Below are positions 9,949 to 17,436 of a DNA stretch of 41,872 nt, in pieces. The first letter of the stretch is position 1. Every line of letters starts with the position of its first letter. Location of the stretch: positions 1-41,872 of the forward strand of contig JAVBKZ010000029.1 of the NCBI GenBank assembly GCA_031553755.1, given 5' to 3'. The notes under the pieces were generated by a model that was not told the DNA's origin, ran no database searches, and saw only the letters and a list, made by a program, of their open reading frames with translations. A program made the position numbers and the translations under genes. Source of the stretch: JAIRVZ01 sp031553755 (GTDB taxonomy: Bacteria; Bacteroidota; Bacteroidia; Bacteroidales; Azobacteroidaceae).

Positions 9949-10015
9949 TACTTCCTGATTTGGCAAGTTTTTACTTCCGAATTTGGCAACATTTTACTTC
10001 TCGATTTGGCAAAAT
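9949..10015. repeat. Three tandem repeats of exact 23-bp period
   Basis: TACTTC recurs at 9949, 9972 and 9995, each followed by two or three variable bases and then ATTTGGCAA. The spacing is exactly 23 bp, about two helical turns. The array lies 32-98 bp upstream of the DUF4143 remnant start, the position expected of an operator. Confidence 0.85.
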
Positions 10016-10032
10016 CAATTTACAAAGAGAAC

Positions 10033-10141
10033 GATAAGAACCACCTCTCCCCCCGCCCTCTCCACAAGAGAGGGAGCCGCTTGCGCCTGATTTAAGCGTA
10101 AGCTAAGCCTCTCCCTTGTGGGGAGAGGTTTGGAGAGGGGT
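10033..10141. repeat. Palindromic CCTCTCC/GGAGAGG repeat
   Basis: ACCTCTCC...CTCTCCACAAGAGAGGG and GCCTCTCCCTTGTGGGGAGAGG form nested hairpins, with another inverted half GGAGAGGGG beside the stop codon of the LeuA-family gene. It belongs with the repeats at 12350-12400, 12490-12535, 17176-17240 and 20663-20694. The hairpin could act as a transcript end. Confidence 0.7.
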
Positions 10142-10147
10142 GAATTA

Positions 10148-11656
10148 CTACATATTTTCTATCAAATTCAACATCTTAACCGTAGCTTTGATAGCAGCAC
10201 CGGTTTGGTCGACATCCAATCCACGGGTTTTGAAATCTTTTCCGTTGAAATTCCAAGAGATGGTAGTTTGTACCAATGCGTCAGTACGCCCTCCGGTTGG
10301 AATATTCACATTATAATCGGTAAGCGTAGGTTTGGGTTTACCGATATTATTGTAAATTTTCCATATCGCTTTGGAGAAAGCATGAAACTGTCCGTCGCCC
10401 GGAGCAGTTTGTTCATACTCTTTTCCTTCGATTTCTATTTTGACAGTGGCTGTCGGACGTAAACCTTGAGTCAAACAAAGTGAATAATTAAGTATTTTTA
10501 TTTTATCCGTATTTTCACTCCGCATTACATCGGCTATGATATAGGGCAAATCTTCCTGTGTTACCACTTCCTTTTTATCGCCCAATTCGATAATACGGTC
10601 GGTAACCATGCGCATAGCTTCATCGTCCAATTCAATACCCAAAGCTTCCAGGTTCTTTTTTATATTCGATTTACCCGACATTTTTCCAAGAGCATATTCG
10701 CGATAACGTCCGAATCGTTCAGGAAGTAAATCATTGTAATATAGATTGTTCTTATTGTCTCCGTCTGCATGAATACCAGCACATTGTGTAAATACGCTAT
10801 CACCGATTACTGGTTTATTATTCGGAATTCGAAGGCCGGAATATGATTCCACAATCCGGCTCACCATGTTGAGATTGTCCTCTTTTATATTGGTTTTGAA
10901 CTTCAATTGGTCGTGTAAAACTGCTATGACACTTGCTAAAGGAGCATTTCCTGCACGTTCTCCCAATCCGTTAATTGTAGTATGTATTCCTGTAATTCCT
11001 GAATAGACGGCCGCAAACACATTCCCAACGGCTAAATCATAATCATTATGGGCATGAAAGTCGAATTGTAATTCCGGATAACGTTCTTTCATTTTGCGAC
11101 AAAATGCTCCTGTATCAATCGGATTCAGGATTCCCAATGTATCGGGTAGCATAAAACGCTTAATCGAACAATCTTTCAATTCATCAACCATAAAATACAC
11201 ATATTCAGGAGAATGAATCATTCCGTTCGACCAGTCTTCCAAATAAATATTGACCGTAATATTCATTTGTTGAGCGAGTTCGATTACCTTTTTGATGTCG
11301 GCAACATGTTGTTCGGGAGTTTTCCGCAATTGTTCTTTGCAGTGTTTCAACGAACCTTTGCAAAGTAAGTTCATCACTTTGCATCCGGTTTCCTGAATCC
11401 ATTTCAGAGAAGCATCGCCATCGACAAATCCCAATACTTCCAAACGGTCGATATATCCTTTCTTGGTAGCCCATTGAGCCATTCTTTTGACGGCATCATG
11501 TTCTCCTTCAGAAACTTTCGCCGATGCTATTTCAATCCGGTCGACATTGAGTTCTTCTATCAACAAACGAAGGATACTCAACTTTTCGGGTGAAGTGAAA
11601 GCGACTCCGGAGGTTTGTTCGCCATCGCGCAGGGTTGTATCTAATATTTCAATCAT
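10148..11656 (-). CDS. LeuA-family acyltransferase (2-isopropylmalate or citramalate synthase)
   Basis: A 502-residue member of the DRE-TIM metallolyase family, which condenses acetyl-CoA with a 2-oxoacid. The start shows DTTLRDGEQ with the catalytic Arg, and the metal site appears as FHAHNDYDLAVGN. INGLGERAGNAPL is conserved and a LeuA-type regulatory domain follows from about residue 380. It is a paralogue of the leuA gene at 15648-17144, not a duplicate: the N-terminus (TSGVAFTSPEK) and middle differ strongly. Position as last gene of the leu operon, after leuD, is the arrangement I recall in Bacteroides. The substrate cannot be read from the sequence; pyruvate (citramalate route to isoleucine) or 2-oxoisovalerate are both possible. 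The operon leader has Ile as well as Leu codons, which fits a role in isoleucine supply. Confidence 0.82.
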   Translation of the reverse strand: MIEILDTTLRDGEQTSGVAFTSPEKLSILRLLIEELNVDRIEIASAKVSEGEHDAVKRMAQWATKKGYIDRLEVLGFVDGDASLKWIQETGCKVMNLLCKGSLKHCKEQLRKTPEQHVADIKKVIELAQQMNITVNIYLEDWSNGMIHSPEYVYFMVDELKDCSIKRFMLPDTLGILNPIDTGAFCRKMKERYPELQFDFHAHNDYDLAVGNVFAAVYSGITGIHTTINGLGERAGNAPLASVIAVLHDQLKFKTNIKEDNLNMVSRIVESYSGLRIPNNKPVIGDSVFTQCAGIHADGDNKNNLYYNDLLPERFGRYREYALGKMSGKSNIKKNLEALGIELDDEAMRMVTDRIIELGDKKEVVTQEDLPYIIADVMRSENTDKIKILNYSLCLTQGLRPTATVKIEIEGKEYEQTAPGDGQFHAFSKAIWKIYNNIGKPKPTLTDYNVNIPTGGRTDALVQTTISWNFNGKDFKTRGLDVDQTGAAIKATVKMLNLIENM

Positions 11657-11671
11657 AAATTCATTTTTAAT

Positions 11672-11756
11672 GTGCTAATTAGACAATATGCCAATGTGCC
11701 AATGAAATCGTGCGTCAGCTAATTGGCACATTGACTAATTGGCATATCGGCATATT
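11672..11756. repeat. ATATGCCAATGTG-family inverted repeat
   Basis: AATATGCCAATGTGCCAAT is followed by ATTGGCACATTGACTAATTGGCATAT, giving an imperfect inverted repeat that fills the spacer between leuD and the second synthase. The right end overlaps the leuD stop region. A second member with 15-bp perfect arms lies at 29365-29424. Confidence 0.75.
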
Positions 11757-12345
11757 ATTTCATTGGCATATTCTCAAATCGTTCTATCGCTGTTTTTTTA
11801 CTCAACAAATAATCAATATCATCAAATCCGTTCAGAAGACATTCTTTTTTATAAGAATTGATGTCAAATTGTTCGGATTTCCCGTTTGAGTTGTTGGTAA
11901 CTGTTTGATTTTGTAAATCAACTGTTACGGTTGCTTGTGGATTATCATTGATATTTTTGAATAATTCTGACAAGAAATTTTCGGAAACAACCACAGGTAA
12001 AACGCCATTGTTCAGCGCATTATTTTTGAAGATGTCGGCAAAAAAGCTGGATATAACCACTTTAAAATCGTAGCCTGCTATTGCCCAAGCGGCATGTTCA
12101 CGACTGGAACCGCTACCGAAATTTTTTCCGGCAACTAAAATATTTCCTGAAAATACAGGATTATTCAGTACAAAATCGGCCTTTGGACTTCCGTCTTTTT
12201 CATAACGCCAGTCGGCAAAAAGATTATCACCAAAACCTTCTTTTGTTGTCGCTTTCAAAAAACGAGCGGGAATAATTTGGTCGGTATCCACATTCTCTAT
12301 CGGAAGCGGTACCATTGTTGATGTTATTGTTTGAAATTTTTCCAT
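11755..12345 (-). CDS. leuD: 3-isopropylmalate dehydratase small subunit
   Basis: A 196-residue LeuD, the swivelling-domain subunit that joins LeuC to isomerise 2-isopropylmalate to 3-isopropylmalate in leucine synthesis. Family hallmarks are PLPIENVDTDQIIPARFLK near the start, FGSGSSREHAAWAI in the middle (about 77-90) and the segment SSFFADIFKNNALNNGVLPV. Length is normal for bacterial LeuD (about 190-200). It lies downstream of leuC, separated by a 185-bp spacer made almost wholly of dispersed repeats, and is followed by the second LeuA-family gene. The same complex may also act on citramalate if the second synthase makes it. Confidence 0.95.
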   Translation of the reverse strand: MEKFQTITSTMVPLPIENVDTDQIIPARFLKATTKEGFGDNLFADWRYEKDGSPKADFVLNNPVFSGNILVAGKNFGSGSSREHAAWAIAGYDFKVVISSFFADIFKNNALNNGVLPVVVSENFLSELFKNINDNPQATVTVDLQNQTVTNNSNGKSEQFDINSYKKECLLNGFDDIDYLLSKKTAIERFENMPMK

Positions 12346-12530
12346 TGTATGAGCCCCTCCTAAATCCTCCCCAAAAGGGAGGACTGTTGTTTCTGGGGAC
12401 TTAATATTATGTTGTTATTTTATAAATAATCACTGATTCTCAACTGATTGCGGCTCAATCCCGCAATGACAAGTTAGATTTTCATTTTACACCAAAGCCT
12501 CTTCCCTTCGGGGAGAGGTTGGAGAGGGGC
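12346..12530. repeat. Repeat-filled leuC-leuD spacer
   Basis: Three repeat types sit side by side. At 12350-12400 is CCTCCTAAATCCTCCCC followed by AAAAGGGAGGACT. At 12446-12471 is GATTGCGGCTC...CCCGCAATGACA, half of the TGTCAT...ATGACA element found complete at 35360 and 41166. At 12490-12535 is CCTCTTCCCTTCGGGGAGAGG with GGAGAGGGGC. No gene is present. Confidence 0.75.
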
Positions 12531-13916
12531 TTATCTCGGGTCTGAAATCACTCCTGTAATCGCTGCTGCCGCAGCAACCAAAGGACTTGCCAAAAGCGTT
12601 CTTGCTCCCGGCCCTTGACGTCCTTCAAAGTTACGATTGGAAGTTGAAACTGCATATTTTCCGGCGGGAACTTTGTCATCGTTCATCGCTAAACAGGCGG
12701 AACATCCGGGTTGGCGCAATTCGAATCCGGCTTCGTTCAGGATTTTATCCAAGCCTTCTTCTTTGATTTGCTTTTCAACATTCCAACTTCCGGGAACTAA
12801 CCATGCAATTACGTTTTCTGCTTTTTTCTTTCCTTTTATAAAATTAGTAAAAGCACGAAAATCTTCGATACGTCCGTTGGTACAACTTCCAAGAAAAACG
12901 TAGTCAATTGGTTTGCCTATAATTTTTTCTCCGGGTTTGAATCCCATATAATCCAATGATTTTTGGAAAGAAATACGTCCGGCTTCGTCAATTTGGTCTA
13001 ATGTAGGAATTGTTCCGTTGATAGCCATTCCCATTCCGGGATTGGTTCCATAAGTAATCATTGGTTCTATTTCTGCCGCATTGAACGTGATTTCTCTGTC
13101 GAATTTCGCACCTTCATCTGATTTCAACGTTTTCCAATAAGTCAACGTTTTATCCCAATCTTCTCCTTTTGGTGCAAATTCGCGGCCTTTTACATAAGCG
13201 AAAGTTGTTTTGTCGGGGGCAATCAATCCACCACGAGCGCCCATTTCGATACTCAAATTACAAACAGTCATGCGTTCTTCCATCGAAAGATTACGGATAG
13301 CTTCTCCGGCATATTCTACAAAATAACCGGTTGCGCCGCCTGTTGTCAGTTGGGAAATCATATATAATGCTAAATCTTTCGCAGTCACATTAGGATTTAA
13401 TTTCCCTTCGAAACTAATCCGCATGGTTTTCGGACGGGATTGTAAAATACATTGAGTCGCCAATACCATTTCTACTTCGCTTGTTCCGATGCCAAAAGCA
13501 ATCGAACCGAAAGCTCCATGAGTAGAAGTATGGCTATCGCCACAAACGATTGTCATTCCCGGTTGCGTATAGCCATATTCCGGACCAATAACATGGATGA
13601 TTCCATTTTTCGGATTCATCATGCCATAATAAGTTAGTCCGAAATCTTTCGCATTCTTTTCCAATGTATCCACCTGATTTTTAGAAATCGGGTCAGCAAT
13701 TGGCCTATCCTGATTGACTGTTGGAATATTGTGGTCGGGAGAAAGAGTTGTTTTCTCCGGACGAAACACTTTCAATCCTCTCTTCCTTAATCCGTCAAAT
13801 GCTTGCGGACTGGTTACTTCGTGGCAAAAATGCCTATCGATATATAACTGAGTTGGTCCGTCTTGAACGGTTGAGACAACGTGAGCGTCCCAGATTTTGT
13901 CAAATAATGTTTTCAT
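12531..13916 (-). CDS. leuC: 3-isopropylmalate dehydratase large subunit
   Basis: A 461-residue LeuC of the aconitase superfamily, carrying the [4Fe-4S] cluster of isopropylmalate isomerase. The three cluster ligands are visible as Cys345 in GSCTNGR and Cys405 and Cys408 in PGCSACLAMN. CGDSHTSTHGAFG (about 125-137) and the end segment SNRNFEGRQGPGARTLLASP are further family signatures. Full length, starting at MKTLFDKIWDAH, the usual start. It works with LeuD downstream. The ATG is preceded by only five bases before a heptamer repeat array, so the translation initiation region is itself repetitive sequence. Confidence 0.96.
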   Translation of the reverse strand: MKTLFDKIWDAHVVSTVQDGPTQLYIDRHFCHEVTSPQAFDGLRKRGLKVFRPEKTTLSPDHNIPTVNQDRPIADPISKNQVDTLEKNAKDFGLTYYGMMNPKNGIIHVIGPEYGYTQPGMTIVCGDSHTSTHGAFGSIAFGIGTSEVEMVLATQCILQSRPKTMRISFEGKLNPNVTAKDLALYMISQLTTGGATGYFVEYAGEAIRNLSMEERMTVCNLSIEMGARGGLIAPDKTTFAYVKGREFAPKGEDWDKTLTYWKTLKSDEGAKFDREITFNAAEIEPMITYGTNPGMGMAINGTIPTLDQIDEAGRISFQKSLDYMGFKPGEKIIGKPIDYVFLGSCTNGRIEDFRAFTNFIKGKKKAENVIAWLVPGSWNVEKQIKEEGLDKILNEAGFELRQPGCSACLAMNDDKVPAGKYAVSTSNRNFEGRQGPGARTLLASPLVAAAAAITGVISDPR

Positions 13917-13921
13917 TTTTT

Positions 13922-13998
13922 GTCTTCAGTCTTCAGTCTATGGTCTTCAGTCGGCAGCCTGTTGACTATCGACTACTGACAGTCGACCGTTGACTATC
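13922..13998. repeat. Heptamer array upstream of leuC (11 units)
   Basis: Read on the minus strand the units are GATAGTC, AACGGTC, GACTGTC, AGTAGTC, GATAGTC, AACAGGC, TGCCGAC, TGAAGAC, CATAGAC, TGAAGAC and TGAAGAC: strict period 7 with degenerate words. The array ends five bases before the leuC ATG and overlaps the 3' end of the four-helix-bundle remnant. Confidence 0.85.
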
Positions 13999-14133
13999 TA
14001 AATATTTAATTAATTTTTGAATTCCTAATGTAATTGAAATTATCATTTCTCTAAGTTTTTCAGCTTCTTCATGAGAATAATAATTCAAGTCTTCTCCTGC
14101 ATATAACATACTTTTTACTTCACCACAATTCGG
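13966..14133 (-). pseudogene. Remnant of a four-helix-bundle (S23/IVP-type) protein
   Basis: An open minus-strand frame runs from 14133 to a TAG at 13966-13968, with the first ATG at 14109. It reads NCGEVKSMLYAGEDLNYYS and then HEEAEKLREMIISITLGIQ, followed by LIKYL. This matches my recollection of the C-terminal two helices of the four-helix-bundle family related to 23S rRNA intervening-sequence proteins and Avd (pattern ...LYxAxDLGYIS..E...L...I..I...L..LIKYL). The N-terminal half is missing: the frame begins at a TGA inside a heptamer array, and the last eight codons are also array sequence. I call it a truncated gene held between two copies of the same repeat array. Confidence 0.6.
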
Positions 14134-14192
14134 TCAATGGTCTACAGTCTATGGTCTGTTGACTATCGACCGGAGACTATCGACTGTAGACA
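14130..14192. repeat. Heptamer array beside the ATPase stop codon (9 units)
   Basis: Minus-strand units are TGTCTAC, AGTCGAT, AGTCTCC, GGTCGAT, AGTCAAC, AGACCAT, AGACTGT, AGACCAT and TGACCGA. Period is 7 and the words match the family at 13922-13998 and 15565-15648. It ends three bases from the stop codon of the DUF4143 ATPase. Confidence 0.85.
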
Positions 14193-14195
14193 AGC

Positions 14196-15428
14196 TTAAA
14201 CCTTTCCTGCAAAATACCCTTGTATAAACAAGGTATCTCCGGAAAAGTTATTTAATGTTTGATTAAAAACTATTTTCTTTTTAATATTCTCATTTCCTGA
14301 AAATAAATTCAACGCTCTGATATTTATAGGTTTATATAATGATTTGTATTTACATTCAATACTTGATTTTTCAAACATATCATTCATTACAAAATCGACT
14401 TCCGTACCATCGCTTGTTCTGTAAAAATTAATTCTTGTCGCGGATTTTTGTTGTTTCAGAAGCTCCAATAAAATATAGTTTTCAAATAAAGCCCCCGAAT
14501 CAGTTCGATATTCTAACGATGAAAAATTTCCAAGAATCGCATTTCGTAAACCAATATCAGTAAAATAAATTTTCTTCATCTTTGTAATCATCTTTTTGTA
14601 GTTAGCAAAATAAGGTTCAACGAACCGGATAATATACATTTGCTCCAACAAATAAAGATACTCTTCACATTTTTTATACGGCAATCCTGTTTCTTTACTT
14701 AATTCGTTTACATTCAATAGATTTCCAATCTGTGAAGCTAACAGACGCAACATTTTATTGAATCCGATAACATGTTCATTATTAATGTAATTTCTTACAT
14801 CTTTCAATAAATAAGTTTTATAAATGTCATTCAAAACTTCTATCTTTTGCTCCGGATGTATTTCTTTGACCGCTCTCGGAAATCCTCCAAACAAAAGATA
14901 TTCATTCATTTTTTCCAATAATGGTTTGGTCAAAGCCGAATGTTCCGTTTCAAGCAAACAAGAATCGTATAATTTCAAGAGATTATCGTCTGTAAATTGC
15001 AAATATTCACGAAGCGACAATGAATATACATCAATTACACGTACTCGTCCGGCTAACGATTCTTCCACTTTTTGTAAAATATCCAAACTCGAGCTTCCGG
15101 TGCATATAATTTTCAGTTTTGAATATTTATCCGTCAATAATTTTAAAGTGGTAGATATTCCTTCGATATATTGAAATTCATCAATCATCAATAAACCTTC
15201 CAACTCATCATTTAGTTGAATTTTCAGGAAAGGTTCGATTGTAGACATCTTTTGAAACAATTCTGCAATTTCAGGGTCTTGTCCGTTTAATAAACACTTT
15301 TTTCCTTTGTAATTAAAAGTCTTCATTATAGATGTCTTTCCCACCTGACGAGCGCCAATTAAAACAACAATGGAAGTCGTGGATAATCCACTTTCTATTT
15401 GCCTGATATATCTTTCTCTTGAAAACAT
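14196..15428 (-). CDS. AAA+ ATPase with DUF4143 domain
   Basis: A complete 410-residue protein of the widespread ATPase/DUF4143 family, whose function is not established. The Walker A motif is GARQVGKT (25-32), Walker B is LLMIDEFQYI (Asp83-Glu84), and a sensor-like TGSSSLDIL follows. ESLAGRVRVIDVYSLSLREYLQF is the characteristic arginine-containing segment. The central part resembles a winged helix (NVNELSKETGLPYKKCEEYL), and the C-terminal DUF4143 has a PD-(D/E)XK-like pattern, DGTEVDFVMND...SSIECKYKS. The gene is inserted between leuA and leuC in the same direction. It has its own candidate promoter and two and a quarter 32-bp direct repeats just upstream, so it is probably controlled separately from the leu genes. 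Confidence 0.88.
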   Translation of the reverse strand: MFSRERYIRQIESGLSTTSIVVLIGARQVGKTSIMKTFNYKGKKCLLNGQDPEIAELFQKMSTIEPFLKIQLNDELEGLLMIDEFQYIEGISTTLKLLTDKYSKLKIICTGSSSLDILQKVEESLAGRVRVIDVYSLSLREYLQFTDDNLLKLYDSCLLETEHSALTKPLLEKMNEYLLFGGFPRAVKEIHPEQKIEVLNDIYKTYLLKDVRNYINNEHVIGFNKMLRLLASQIGNLLNVNELSKETGLPYKKCEEYLYLLEQMYIIRFVEPYFANYKKMITKMKKIYFTDIGLRNAILGNFSSLEYRTDSGALFENYILLELLKQQKSATRINFYRTSDGTEVDFVMNDMFEKSSIECKYKSLYKPINIRALNLFSGNENIKKKIVFNQTLNNFSGDTLFIQGYFAGKV

Positions 15429-15453
15429 AAGTTTATTTCATTGATTTTCAATA

Positions 15454-15461
15454 CAAAGATA
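15454..15461 (-). promoter_or_regulatory. Candidate promoter of the DUF4143 ATPase
   Basis: TATCTTTG on the minus strand matches TAnnTTTG and lies 26 bases upstream of the ATG. The tandem repeat array begins 27 bp further upstream, at the -33 position. Confidence 0.6.
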
Positions 15462-15487
15462 TGGTTTTTAATTTCAAAGAACGATTA

Positions 15488-15558
15488 TTATCTCGATATT
15501 TTTATCTATTTTGACTAAATTATCTCGATATTTTTATCTATTTTGACGAAATTATCGT
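15488..15558. repeat. 32-bp-period direct repeats upstream of the ATPase
   Basis: A 28-base block beginning TTATCTCGATATTTTT and ending CTATTTTGAC occurs perfectly at 15488-15515 and 15520-15547. The copies are separated by TAAA, then GAAA, and a third partial copy (TTATCG) starts at 15552. Period is exactly 32 bp. The array starts at the expected -33 region of the ATPase promoter. Confidence 0.9.
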
Positions 15559-15564
15559 GTTTTT

Positions 15565-15648
15565 AGTCTTCGGTCTTCGGTCGATAGTCTGCAGACTTTT
15601 AGCTGTTGACCATTGACCGCAGACCGCAGACAGTAGACTAAAGACTTT
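15565..15648. repeat. Heptamer array abutting the leuA stop codon (12 units)
   Basis: Plus-strand units are AGTCTTC, GGTCTTC, GGTCGAT, AGTCTGC, AGACTTT, TAGCTGT, TGACCAT, TGACCGC, AGACCGC, AGACAGT, AGACTAA and AGACTTT. Period is 7. The last base is the first base of the leuA stop codon complement. It is the same word family as at 13922 and 14130. Confidence 0.85.
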
Positions 15649-17144
15649 CATTTTAAAAACTTATTAACCGCGTCAACAAACGCTTCTACTGAAGCCGCGA
15701 TAATATCGGTATTCGCGGAAAATCCATAATAAACGCTTCCTTCGTATTCTACCTGCATGTGAACTTTTCCGGTATCGTCGCTACCTTTACTGATAGCTTG
15801 TATCAAAAACTCCTGAATAGTCATATTACTATTGCTGATAGCTTTTTTAACCGCTTTGATTCCTGCATCAACGGGTCCGTTTCCTGCCGCAGCTTCATAG
15901 CGTTTAACTCCTGCTAAATTCAGGCATATACTTGCAACTGACTGTACGCCAACGCCACTCGTAACTTGCAGATATTCAAGTTTGATTCGTTGCATTTGCG
16001 CCCTGTCTTTTCCTGCCAACATCAATACATCATCATCATTAATGTCTTTTTTTCTGTCTGCTAATTTAAGAAATTCTTCGTAAACTGCGTCCAATCTTTC
16101 TTGTGAAAGTTCGACGCCCAATACACTCAAACGATGTTTCAAGGCAGCACGACCGCTTCTTGCGGTCAGAACGATAGCATTGTCATCTATTCCAACATCT
16201 TTTGGATCGATGATTTCATAACTTTCACGGTTTTTCAATACGCCATCCTGATGAATACCTGATGAATGGGCAAATGCATTCCGGCCTACAATCGCCTTGT
16301 TCGGTTGAACAGGCATATTCATCAAACTCGAAATCATCCGGCTTGTCGGATAAATTTTTTGTGTATTGATATTGGTGTCTATTCCTATTTCTTTATGACT
16401 CTTCAAAATCATCGCCACTTCTTCGAGCGAAGTATTCCCGGCACGTTCGCCAATTCCGTTGATGGTTACTTCCACCTGACGAGCGCCATTTAATACTCCA
16501 GAAATCGTGTTGGCAGTAGCCATGCCTAAATCGTTGTGACAGTGAGTGGAAAGAATCGCATTGTGAATTCCGTTTACATTCTCCATCAAAAACTTGATTT
16601 TTTCTCCATATTCGGAAGGCAAGCAATAACCAGTTGTATCTGGAATATTTACTACCGTTGCTCCTGCTTTGATAACGGCTTCTACCACACGCGCCAAATA
16701 AACGTTATCCGTACGTCCGGCATCTTCGCAATAAAATTCGACATCTTCGACATATTTTTTTGCATATTTAACAGCAGCGACAGCACGTTCTACAATTTCG
16801 TCCTGAGTAGCGTTAAATTTATGTTTAATGTGATAAGGAGATGTTCCGATACCTGTGTGGATCCGCTTTCTTTTGGCATATTTCAATGCTTCGGCTGCTG
16901 CATCAATGTCTTTTTCCACTGCACGGGTCAACGCGCAAATCGTAGGCCAGGTAACAGCTTTGGAAATTTCCACTACCGAATTGAAGTCTCCGGGACTGGA
17001 AACCGGAAATCCGGCCTCGATTATATCAACACCTAAAGCTTCCAATGCTTTAGCTACTTCAATTTTTTCGATTGTATTCAACTGACATCCGGGAACTTGT
17101 TCTCCGTCCCGCAATGTTGTGTCGAAAATAAATAATTTGTCCAT
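15648..17144 (-). CDS. leuA: 2-isopropylmalate synthase
   Basis: First committed enzyme of leucine synthesis: acetyl-CoA plus 2-oxoisovalerate gives 2-isopropylmalate. FDTTLRDGEQVPG opens the catalytic TIM barrel, the metal-binding HCHNDLGMA lies mid-domain, NGIGERAGNTSLEEV follows, and the C-terminal half carries the LeuA allosteric domain (from about residue 380). I start at MDKLFIFDTT (498 aa). The frame stays open 11 codons further upstream, to 17177, but that extension runs into a dispersed repeat and lacks conservation. This is the first structural gene behind the leader peptide and attenuator at 17259-17444, and the rest of the leu operon follows after the inserted ATPase gene. Confidence 0.94.
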   Translation of the reverse strand: MDKLFIFDTTLRDGEQVPGCQLNTIEKIEVAKALEALGVDIIEAGFPVSSPGDFNSVVEISKAVTWPTICALTRAVEKDIDAAAEALKYAKRKRIHTGIGTSPYHIKHKFNATQDEIVERAVAAVKYAKKYVEDVEFYCEDAGRTDNVYLARVVEAVIKAGATVVNIPDTTGYCLPSEYGEKIKFLMENVNGIHNAILSTHCHNDLGMATANTISGVLNGARQVEVTINGIGERAGNTSLEEVAMILKSHKEIGIDTNINTQKIYPTSRMISSLMNMPVQPNKAIVGRNAFAHSSGIHQDGVLKNRESYEIIDPKDVGIDDNAIVLTARSGRAALKHRLSVLGVELSQERLDAVYEEFLKLADRKKDINDDDVLMLAGKDRAQMQRIKLEYLQVTSGVGVQSVASICLNLAGVKRYEAAAGNGPVDAGIKAVKKAISNSNMTIQEFLIQAISKGSDDTGKVHMQVEYEGSVYYGFSANTDIIAASVEAFVDAVNKFLK

Positions 17145-17175
17145 ATATTTTTTAGTTATTGAGTCATTGAATTTC

Positions 17176-17240
17176 ACCCCTATATCCCCTAAAGGGGACT
17201 TTCTTAGTCCTCCACTTTAGGGGAGGATTTAGGAGGGGTA
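17176..17240. repeat. CCTCCTAAATCCTCCCC-family repeat in the leuA leader
   Basis: Read on the minus strand, CCCCTCCTAAATCCTCCCC is followed by TAAAGTGGAGGACT, then AAAGTCCCCTTTAGGGGATAT. It lies between the attenuator terminator and leuA, and is the same family as the copies at 12350 and 20663. Confidence 0.75.
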
Positions 17241-17258
17241 TATTCCCTTTTTTATAAC

Positions 17259-17290
17259 AAAAAACCCCTCTCACAGTTTAGTGAGAAGGG
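17259..17290 (-). terminator. Attenuator terminator of the leu operon
   Basis: On the minus strand CCCTTCTCAC pairs with GTGAGAGGGG over 10 bp (one wobble) across a TAAACT loop, followed by TTTTTTG. TCTCACT (17286-17280), mostly in the 5' arm, is also complementary to AGTGAGA at 17342-17336 inside the leader-peptide gene. That offers a competing antiterminator helix of 7 bp. Confidence 0.85.
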
Positions 17291-17324
17291 CTTCATTTTG
17301 TTATTTTGTTTTTGATATAACTAA

Positions 17325-17405
17325 TTACACAGCAATCTCACTCCATTGTTTACGCAATAGAATAATAATGCTTAGAGTTAGTCCGTATGAAAAATTGTTG
17401 TTCAT
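17325..17405 (-). CDS. Branched-chain amino acid leader peptide of the leu operon
   Basis: A 26-codon reading frame, ATG at 17405-17403 and TAA at 17325-17327, whose middle reads LTLSIIILL (residues 9-17): seven Leu/Ile codons in nine, three of them CTA. Ile24 and Val26 follow. It starts about 30 bases after a good promoter box and ends about 35 bases before an intrinsic terminator. The codons for Trp21-Ile24 contain AGTGAGA, which can pair with the terminator's 5' arm. A ribosome stalled on the Leu/Ile run would leave that segment free and favour read-through; one reaching the stop would mask it and favour termination. This is the layout of classical amino acid attenuators. The peptide itself probably has no other function. 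Confidence 0.85.
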   Translation of the reverse strand: MNNNFSYGLTLSIIILLRKQWSEIAV

Positions 17406-17436
17406 TTTTATAATTTGTCCTTGTAACTTGACGAGG

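Noticed and set aside
13966..14192. Diversity-generating retroelement, suggested by the Avd-like fragment
   Set aside because: No reverse transcriptase, template repeat or variable target gene is present in the window.
13922..15648. CRISPR array
   Set aside because: Units are 7 bp with no spacers between repeats and no cas genes nearby; these are short tandem repeats.
17145..17177. Eleven-codon upstream extension of leuA
   Set aside because: The conserved LeuA start is MDKLFIFDTT; the extension lies next to a dispersed repeat and has no conservation.
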